From: JAKQHY01 sp034429475
GTDB taxonomy: Bacteria; Chloroflexota; Anaerolineae; B4-G1; SLSP01
Direction: 5' to 3'
Assembly: GCA_034429475.1 (NCBI GenBank)
Contig: DAOUGD010000166.1
Coordinates: forward strand, 1-47,485
Length of the DNA stretch: 47,485 nucleotides
A program made the translations under genes and the position numbers. Below are positions 42,049-47,485 of this stretch, piece after piece. The first letter of the stretch is position 1. The number at the start of each line of letters is the position of its first letter. The notes below the pieces were generated by a model that was given only the letters and a program-made list of their open reading frames with translations, did not search any database and had not been told where the DNA came from.

Positions 42049-44889
42049 TTAAAAACCGGGCGGCGGCTCCGCTGCGCCGGCCCGAACCATCGGCTTGAGC
42101 CGGGTGGCTGCGATTTCCAGCGTCAGGATCGTGGCTTGCAATCCCGCTGCGGACGCTGTGATGGTGATCGTTCCCGGTTCCCGGCCGGCCTGCACGATGA
42201 CTTGCGCCAGCCCGTTGAAAGCGCGCCGCCGCCAGGGTTCCGCCGGGACGACGATCTGCACTCCACCCGGATCGCGGTTCAGCTCCTCCCACATGTGCTT
42301 TTTCCGCAGCCGCCGCCCGGTGACGGCGTAGTCGTTGCGCCCGGCCTTGAGGATAGCGTGATCGAGAGGGTACGTTTGGCGGGGATCGTCGCGTTGGACA
42401 TGCGCGGCCAGTAAATGCCCGTTGACGTAGAGCGACTGATCTTCGACGATACTCTTGGTGAGCAGGGTGACGGCGGTTTCCGGCGTGAGCGCGGGCAGTT
42501 CGAACGTCCCGCGCACGACGATGAGCGGGTCTGTGTAGACCTGCCAGTCCGGGTCTTCATCCTGAAATGCCGGTTTCCAGCCCGCATCGTCGAATCCGGC
42601 GGCGACTTCCGGGCGTCCGTCGAGCCGCTCCACGGCCAATTCTTTGAGGCCCGCAATAGGCGTGGTTTTCACGTTTTCGATGAACTTTTCCGCCTCGTGG
42701 CTTGACGGATCGCCGTTGCCCACGCCGATGATCTTCCCCGGCCCGGTCAGCTTGAAGTGAATCTCGTCCCCGGCGGTGGGGACGAGCCGCCCCTGCGCGT
42801 CGCGTACCTGCACGGTGACGACCGCCACGTCCGCGCCGTCGGCGTGGAGGCGCAGCCGCTCCGCCGTCAAATATAGCGCCGCCGCCGGGCCGGCGGTAGC
42901 GACTTCGGTCGTGAGGATAACTTGCCCCGCGCGATACCCGCGCGCTTGCAGCGTCCCCGGCGCGTAGGCCACTTCCCATTCGAGGTGGCCGTTGACCGGC
43001 ATGGCCTGCCGTCCCAGGCTCAGGCCGTTGAGGAACAACTCGACTTCCTCGCAGTTGCCGTACACCGTCACCGGGATGGCCTGCCCTTCGCGCCCTGGCC
43101 AGGTCCAATGCGCCGCGATGTGCAGCACCGGCGCTTTCCCCCACCACGCCTTGAGGTAGTAGAAGCCGTCCTTGGGGAAGCCGCACAGATCGCACAGGCC
43201 GAATTGCCCGACGATGACCGGCCAGCCGGTGGGGATGGGTTCGCCGTGATAATCGAAGCCCGTCCAGTAGAAGAGTCCAGCCAGAAACGGGCGGGCGGCG
43301 TAGAATTGCCAGCCGGATTCGGTGCCCACGTTTTCCGGCATCCGGTTTTCCGGTGCGAGGTGGCCGCGCTGTGGATCGCTCACGTAGACGCCGCGCGTCT
43401 GGTGCGTGGTCGTCTCCTCGGTGCCGACGCCCGCCTGCCAGGGGAACTGGGCGTGGTGGACGTCAATGTCGCCCTGGACGATGTAATTGTAGCCCATCAC
43501 CTGCGCTGCCATGCCGCTGCCGGTGTCCCAGCCGCCGCTGCACGCCACCGTGGCCACGCGCGACGGGTCCAACGTCTGCGCGAAGCGCTGCATCGTCGCG
43601 GTGATGCGCGCGCCTTTGACGTTGCCCTCGATGCCCCATTCCTCGTTGCCCAGCGACCAGATCATGACCGAGGGGTGGTTGCGGTCGCGCCGGATGAGGC
43701 GCTCCAGGCAGCGAAAGTGTTCCTCGTTGCAGCCCATCAGCCGGTTTTCGTCAAGCACCAGCATCCCCAGCCGGTCGCAAACGTCCAGCAATTCCGGGGT
43801 GGGGGGATGGTGCGCGGTGCGGATCGCGTTGCTGCCCATCGCCTGCAACTGCCGGACGCGGAATTCCTGCAAGGCGTCGGGGGGCGCCGTGCCAACCCCG
43901 GCGTGATCCTGGTGCATGTTCGTGCCCACGATTTCCACGCGCTCTCCGTTCAGGAAGAAGCCCGCGTTGGGATCGAAGCGCACCGTGCGGATGCCAAAGG
44001 GCGTGGTGTAGCTGTCCACTGCGTCCCCCTCCACGCACAGGACGGTGTTGAGCCGGTGCAGGGCGGGATCGGCGAGCGACCACAAGTGGGGGGTTTCTAC
44101 GTGATACTGGCTGACGAATTCCTGCTGCTCACCGGGACGCAGCTCGCAGCGCCGGGTGCCTCCCGCAATCGCCTGGCTGCTGGTGTCTGAGAGGGTCTCT
44201 TCAAGATCGAATACAACGGCTTCCTGCGCTTCGTTAATCACCGTGGTGCGCACTGTGATCTCGGCAGTGTCGTCGCCGAGGTCGGTGGTAACGAATGTGC
44301 CATAGGGGGCGACGTGCAGGGGCGATGTTTTGGTCAGCCAGACGTGGCGGTAGATGCCGGCGCCTTCGTAGAACCAGCCTTCCTCCAGCGTCGCGTCGGC
44401 GCGCACGGCGACGACGTTTTCGCCGCCGTAATCCAGATAATCGCTGAGGTCGTACCGGAAGCTGGTGTACCCGCTAAGCTCAGTGCCGAGGTAGAACCCA
44501 TTCACCCAGACGATGGAATCGCGGTGGACGCCATCAAATTCCAGGGAGATGCGCCGGCCCAGGTCCGATTCGGGGATGAAGAAGCGTTTGCGATACCAGC
44601 CCACGCTGTTTTCGGGGAAGGCGCGCCCGATGGCCTTGTAGCCGTGGCTGTGCCCGCCGCGCGCGTCGAAAGGCAGCTCAACGGCCCAATCGTGCGGCAG
44701 GTCGAGGACGCGCCAGCCGCGGTCGTCAAAGCCTTTCGCCGCCGGGCCGTCGCCATAGCCGGTTTTGGTCAGATACGAGAAATAGCCGGTCGCATGGTTA
44801 AAATCGCGGGCGGCGTCGTAAGCGTGGCCCAGCGCGAAGCGCCAGCCGCAGTCCATCAAAAGACGTGTACGATCCTCAGGTTTTTCCAC
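42049..44889 (-). CDS. GH2 beta-galactosidase-type glycoside hydrolase (cytoplasmic)
   Basis: The 946-residue protein has the GH2 layout. The sugar-binding jelly-roll comes first (DLPHDWAVELPF; VGWYRKRFFIPESDLGRRISLEFDGVHRDSIVWVNG), then an Ig-like domain (about 205-310). The barrel has NMHQDHAGVG, AIRTAHHPPTPELLDVCDRLGMLVLDE and WSLGNEEWG with the acid/base E416. The nucleophile is likely in GTEETTT (E491 or E492). Two extra beta domains complete the C-terminus. It is closest in style to beta-galactosidases, but beta-glucuronidase or mannosidase activity cannot be excluded. There is no signal peptide. Translation starts at GTG 44889 behind AAGGAG. Confidence 0.85.
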   Translation of the reverse strand: MEKPEDRTRLLMDCGWRFALGHAYDAARDFNHATGYFSYLTKTGYGDGPAAKGFDDRGWRVLDLPHDWAVELPFDARGGHSHGYKAIGRAFPENSVGWYRKRFFIPESDLGRRISLEFDGVHRDSIVWVNGFYLGTELSGYTSFRYDLSDYLDYGGENVVAVRADATLEEGWFYEGAGIYRHVWLTKTSPLHVAPYGTFVTTDLGDDTAEITVRTTVINEAQEAVVFDLEETLSDTSSQAIAGGTRRCELRPGEQQEFVSQYHVETPHLWSLADPALHRLNTVLCVEGDAVDSYTTPFGIRTVRFDPNAGFFLNGERVEIVGTNMHQDHAGVGTAPPDALQEFRVRQLQAMGSNAIRTAHHPPTPELLDVCDRLGMLVLDENRLMGCNEEHFRCLERLIRRDRNHPSVMIWSLGNEEWGIEGNVKGARITATMQRFAQTLDPSRVATVACSGGWDTGSGMAAQVMGYNYIVQGDIDVHHAQFPWQAGVGTEETTTHQTRGVYVSDPQRGHLAPENRMPENVGTESGWQFYAARPFLAGLFYWTGFDYHGEPIPTGWPVIVGQFGLCDLCGFPKDGFYYLKAWWGKAPVLHIAAHWTWPGREGQAIPVTVYGNCEEVELFLNGLSLGRQAMPVNGHLEWEVAYAPGTLQARGYRAGQVILTTEVATAGPAAALYLTAERLRLHADGADVAVVTVQVRDAQGRLVPTAGDEIHFKLTGPGKIIGVGNGDPSSHEAEKFIENVKTTPIAGLKELAVERLDGRPEVAAGFDDAGWKPAFQDEDPDWQVYTDPLIVVRGTFELPALTPETAVTLLTKSIVEDQSLYVNGHLLAAHVQRDDPRQTYPLDHAILKAGRNDYAVTGRRLRKKHMWEELNRDPGGVQIVVPAEPWRRRAFNGLAQVIVQAGREPGTITITASAAGLQATILTLEIAATRLKPMVRAGAAEPPPGF

Positions 44890-44900
44890 GATGAGTCTCC

Positions 44901-45089
44901 TTACTTACCCAGACATTTCACCCAGCATTCGCTGGTATAGATGCCATGAAAGCCCAGGGCCAGATAAAATGCATGGTTCGATCCCACAGAAGCCTCTGTT
45001 GCCTCCAAATTGGCGCTACAAAAGCTTGCAGGCATTTTTTCCCCGTCCTCTGCCCGACCTGACAGGGTTTCTTCCGCATAATGGCGCAT
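44901..45089 (-). pseudogene. Possible C-terminal remnant of a GNAT acetyltransferase
   Basis: A 62-codon minus-strand frame ends NLEATEASVGSNHAFYLALGFHGIYTSECWVKCLGK. The segment N-x-x-A-x-x-x-Y-x-x-L-GF followed by WVK-L looks like the last part of a GNAT N-acetyltransferase. The N-terminal acetyl-CoA-binding part is missing, so it appears to be a broken gene. It overlaps the region just upstream of the GH2 gene. Alternatively it is a chance frame. Confidence 0.35.
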
Positions 45090-45101
45090 CTCCTGTTCTT
45101 T

Positions 45102-46277
45102 TTACCCCATCGGCCAGCCATAGGCTAAACCGACGCTCAGCAGAATCTCAAACAGCAGGTAGAAGCCGCTGCGGTTGTTGATCATCACCGCAGCGCCTTT
45201 CCCAATCTGCGGGTAAAACCAGAAGATACTACTCGAACCCCAGGTTCCCCCTGAATTCCAGACGGCAAGCCTTTGACGGGCGCTTTGCAACCCGACTCCC
45301 AGGCCGAAAGCATCGCTGAGCGGGTCATTCGGGGTCTTGATTTGAGGCGACAGCATCTGCCGGGCTATTTCCGGCGACAGGAGATGCCCGGTTTCGCCCT
45401 GGTATGCCTTCATGAGGTCAATCATGAAGATGACCAGATCGCCTGGCGTGGTCCACAAACCACCGGCAGCACGGAGGGGGTAATTGGCCCGCCCGCCTGC
45501 CATCGGCTTGCCATCCAACGTGTGCTCACTGGCGCAATGGGCGCGCAGCGCTTGGGGAAGCGGCTGGTGATAACTGCTCCGTTCCATCCCCAAGCGATCC
45601 AGTACGGTGGCCTGCATAAAGTCCGAAAAAGGCTGGCCAAGACGCTCTTTGACAAGCAACTCCAGGATCACATAGTTGGCATTGGCGTAGCGAAAACCGG
45701 TTCCTGGGACTTGCACCACACGTGTGGGGGCAATATCGTCCTCCGGCATGCCTTCCAAAAGCTGTTGGAGGGTTGTACCGGGCACCTCGTCTCCAAAAGC
45801 CATGTACACGGGCATGGGATCCCGAGGACCACGGTCGGTTAGTCCATCTTTTATACCGGCAGAGTGGCTTAGTAGACGGCGGAGCGTGACCTTTTCTAGC
45901 GTAGTATATTCGTTTTCCGGCACTCGCCAGGAGACGAGTTGAGCATTCACGTCATCATCCAGATTCAAAAGCCCCTGTTCTACCAGGGTGAGGGTCGCCG
46001 CCGCAAGCGACTTGGCGACAGAGCCGGCATGGAACAGGGTCTGCGCCGTCACCGGTTCACTCCCGCCGGCAACGCACACTCCATAGCCTTTGGCCCAGTC
46101 GAGGCTGTATTCATCCATAACCGCAACACTTACCCCTGGCGCCTGATAATGCGCCATTCGTTCTGCCAGTGTAGCTTTGCTGCCCCACTGCGGTTGAGCT
46201 TCCGCAGACATGGGCACAAGAGTGTTTTCCACCTGAGCGATGCGCTCGTCCTGGTTGTGATAACTATCTGTTGACAT
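45102..46277 (-). CDS. Serine hydrolase of the beta-lactamase / penicillin-binding fold
   Basis: The 391-residue protein has the class C-like active site: S86-V-A-K89 in HAGSVAKS (SxxK) and a Y-A-N in FRYANANYV (YxN). The third motif is probably SGGTWGSS, where HxG or KTG is usual. GVSVAVMDEYSLDWAKGYGV is the typical opening strand. No signal peptide is visible, so it may act in the cytoplasm as an esterase or peptidase. Drug resistance cannot be inferred. AAGGAACCTAC lies before the ATG at 46277. Confidence 0.85.
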   Translation of the reverse strand: MSTDSYHNQDERIAQVENTLVPMSAEAQPQWGSKATLAERMAHYQAPGVSVAVMDEYSLDWAKGYGVCVAGGSEPVTAQTLFHAGSVAKSLAAATLTLVEQGLLNLDDDVNAQLVSWRVPENEYTTLEKVTLRRLLSHSAGIKDGLTDRGPRDPMPVYMAFGDEVPGTTLQQLLEGMPEDDIAPTRVVQVPGTGFRYANANYVILELLVKERLGQPFSDFMQATVLDRLGMERSSYHQPLPQALRAHCASEHTLDGKPMAGGRANYPLRAAGGLWTTPGDLVIFMIDLMKAYQGETGHLLSPEIARQMLSPQIKTPNDPLSDAFGLGVGLQSARQRLAVWNSGGTWGSSSIFWFYPQIGKGAAVMINNRSGFYLLFEILLSVGLAYGWPMG

Positions 46278-46319
46278 AGTAGGTTCCTTTCTGATGATTG
46301 GGGCGTATTTTGTTTATAT

Positions 46320-46342
46320 GGACTACGGAATATGCGTTACGG
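46320..46342. repeat. Short heptad-like island, GGACTACGGAATAT family
   Basis: The words GGACTAC, GGAATAT, GCGTTAC and GG follow with a 7-base step in the gap upstream of the serine hydrolase gene. They match the words of the island at 7939-7992. Confidence 0.5.
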
Positions 46343-46373
46343 TTAGTGTCACAAAGTCTTCGCCGTTCGCGCA

Positions 46374-46498
46374 CCGATGATTGAAATCATCGGCTGCTAT
46401 GCAAAGTGCGTTAAAAACGCACTCGATACACTGACAGGGAACTGCTTTTTAACCCGTTTTAACGGGTTTTCGGTATCAGCCTGCGAATTCATTCGCAG
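46374..46498. repeat. Cluster of four small palindromes
   Basis: Four perfect hairpins occur within 125 bases: CCGATGAT-TGAA-ATCATCGG (46374-46393), AGTGCGTT-AAA-AACGCACT (46405-46423), AACCCGT-TTTA-ACGGGTT (46451-46468) and CTGCGAAT-TC-ATTCGCAG (46481-46498). Each has a 7-8-bp stem and a tiny A/T-rich loop. It looks like a non-autonomous dispersed element or a structured RNA. It lies in a 574-base gap (46278-46851) that otherwise holds only a heptad-like stretch and a possible gene relic. Confidence 0.8.
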
Positions 46499-46621
46499 TA
46501 TGGCTTATTTGAAACACACCCCAGTGATTTAGCGTTTCTACGATCTCGAAATCCTCAAAGCAGTTACTTCATGATAAAACAAAAATAAGATGAATGTACT
46601 AGGCATGAGGAGAGTTTTTGA

Positions 46622-46849
46622 GCCAGAGCTTATCAAGACGCTCAGATCGCGGCGGATAACTATCACATTCGTAGCACGCTGGAAGGCCGCAAGTATGCCA
46701 TCCACAACGCAGGCAGCGGCTACGTCCATCTGACGGATAGCGCTCTGCTGGGCAAAGTGCGCGCTGAGTTCAGCGGACGCGCTATGACGGAGACGCGCCA
46801 GGTCGTGAACCTTTGCCTTTTGAAGGGTGTCTTGTACAGTAGAGGGTAG
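46622..46849 (+). pseudogene. Possible gene relic without start codon
   Basis: A plus-strand frame opens after a TGA (46619-46621) and runs 75 codons to TAG (46847-46849). It has no ATG near its start and reads protein-like in composition (for example DNYHIRSTLEGRKYAIHNAG and then SGYVHLTDSALLGKVRAEFS). I cannot assign a family. It may be the C-terminal end of a decayed gene. An opposite-strand frame (46538-46882) over the same DNA looks less natural. Confidence 0.35.
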
Positions 46850-46851
46850 AA

Positions 46852-47451
46852 ATGCAAACGCTATCTGACGCAGACCTGGCAATCGGCATCCTCAACCGCG
46901 ACGCGCGCGCGTTTGAGGCGCTGTTTGAGCGCTACGCCGAGGCACTCTCCCGCCACGCGGCCTGCATCCTCCACGATGAGGACGCGGCGCATGATGTGGC
47001 GCAGGAGACCTTCCTCCGTGTGTGGCAGCGCATTGAACAGTGGGACGGTCGCGGCGTCTTCAGGGCGTGGCTCTATCGCATCGCCACGAACCTGGCGCTC
47101 AATGCCCTGCGGACGATCCAGCGGCGGCGCGAGTTGCCCCTGGAGCCGCCCCCCGATCCAGAAGATGACGACGGTGACGCCGATCTCGTCCCTTCCTGGA
47201 TGGTGGATCGCGCCTCGTTGGGGCCGGAATCCGCCGTGGAACTTGCCGAACAACGCGCCACCTACCGGCAAGCCCTGGCGCAACTGCCCGACGACAAGCG
47301 CGAGGCGTTTCGCCTGGTTTACGAGCAGGAGATGAGCATCCGGGATGCGGCGGACGCGCTCGACGTCCCGGAAGGCACGGTCAAATCGCGCCTGCATTAT
47401 GCCCGCCGACAACTGGCCCGCGATTGGCGGGAATTGGAAGCTGGAAGCTAG
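46852..47451 (+). CDS. ECF-type RNA polymerase sigma factor
   Basis: The 199-residue protein has the two domains of extracytoplasmic-function sigma factors. Region 2 includes DARAFEALFERYAEALSRHA, DEDAAHDVAQETFLRVWQRIEQW and FRAWLYRIATNLALNALR. Region 4 includes YRQALAQLPDDKREAFRLVYEQEMSIRDAADALDVPEGTVKSRLHYARRQL, the -35-binding helix-turn-helix. An acidic linker (EPPPDPEDDDGDAD) separates them. GAGGG lies just before the ATG. The anti-sigma gene, if any, would be past the window edge; the last 34 bases hold a T-run and GC-rich sequence only. Confidence 0.92.
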   Translation: MQTLSDADLAIGILNRDARAFEALFERYAEALSRHAACILHDEDAAHDVAQETFLRVWQRIEQWDGRGVFRAWLYRIATNLALNALRTIQRRRELPLEPPPDPEDDDGDADLVPSWMVDRASLGPESAVELAEQRATYRQALAQLPDDKREAFRLVYEQEMSIRDAADALDVPEGTVKSRLHYARRQLARDWRELEAGS

Positions 47452-47485
47452 ATTTTTTTTGTGTTTTTGGGCGCGCGCCGCGCGC

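Noticed and set aside
42922..44190. 422-codon plus-strand frame opposite GH2
   Set aside because: Antisense shadow with no recognisable domain.
45102..46277. Class C beta-lactamase conferring resistance
   Set aside because: There is no export signal and the third active-site motif is atypical; the family is mostly esterases and peptidases.
46538..46882. 114-codon minus-strand gene before the sigma factor
   Set aside because: It overlaps the start of the sigma gene head-on and has no recognisable features; the plus-strand relic explains the coding bias better.

Overview
The window looks like a piece of a high-GC chromosome from an Anaerolineae-type member of the phylum Chloroflexota. This is a judgement from protein style, not a database result. 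The signs are an ABC binding lipoprotein with a tandem EKTVEVEK linker behind its lipobox, Thr/Pro-rich linkers behind a second lipobox, a huge exported repeat protein ending in VYLPIVMRNKP, and complex-I/Mbh-like genes of the kind found in that group. No rRNA, tRNA, CRISPR array, insertion sequence or phage gene was recognised.

Region 1 (1-9.9 kb, all minus strand, read from high to low coordinates) is a run of metabolic and housekeeping genes: mannonate dehydratase, an RraA-type aldolase, a Tat-exported peptidoglycan amidase, an aldo/keto reductase, an unknown protein, a flavodoxin-like protein, an APH-fold kinase, a BadF/GlcNAc-type kinase, a soluble histidine kinase and a zinc-ribbon membrane protein cut by the window edge. 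Most of the longer gaps hold heptanucleotide (7-bp period) repeat islands, usually as inverted pairs.

Region 2 (10-19.3 kb, plus strand) is one 12-gene operon for a membrane complex in mbh/nuo order: MbhD- and MbhE-like, NuoK-like, three antiporter-like (NuoL/M/N) subunits, NuoA-like, NuoB, NuoC, a catalytic large subunit, NuoH and a 2x[4Fe-4S] NuoI. The large subunit keeps both CxxC pairs of [NiFe]-hydrogenases, and no NADH module (NuoE/F/G) is present. The best reading is a group 4, ferredoxin-linked, ion-pumping [NiFe]-hydrogenase rather than complex I.

Region 3 (19.3-45 kb) is a plant-polysaccharide or oligosaccharide utilisation locus. A LacI regulator is followed by a perfect 20-bp palindromic operator placed just downstream of a promoter. 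Then come a five-gene Opp/Dpp-type ABC importer, GH3 beta-glucosidase, GH37 trehalase, an exported GH10 xylanase, an Fe-S aldo/keto reductase and a GH78 alpha-L-rhamnosidase. Convergent to these are a 1718-residue exported protein made of 17 carboxypeptidase-regulatory-like repeats and a GH2 beta-galactosidase-type enzyme. Only the xylanase and the repeat protein carry export signals. The likely scheme is outside depolymerisation, import of oligomers, and inside hydrolysis.

Region 4 (44.9-47.5 kb) holds a short acetyltransferase-like remnant, a beta-lactamase-fold serine hydrolase, a 574-base gap with a cluster of palindromes and a possible gene relic, and an ECF sigma factor. The most unusual signals are the hydrogenase-type complex and the heptad repeat islands, which sit directly on start and stop codons of several genes.
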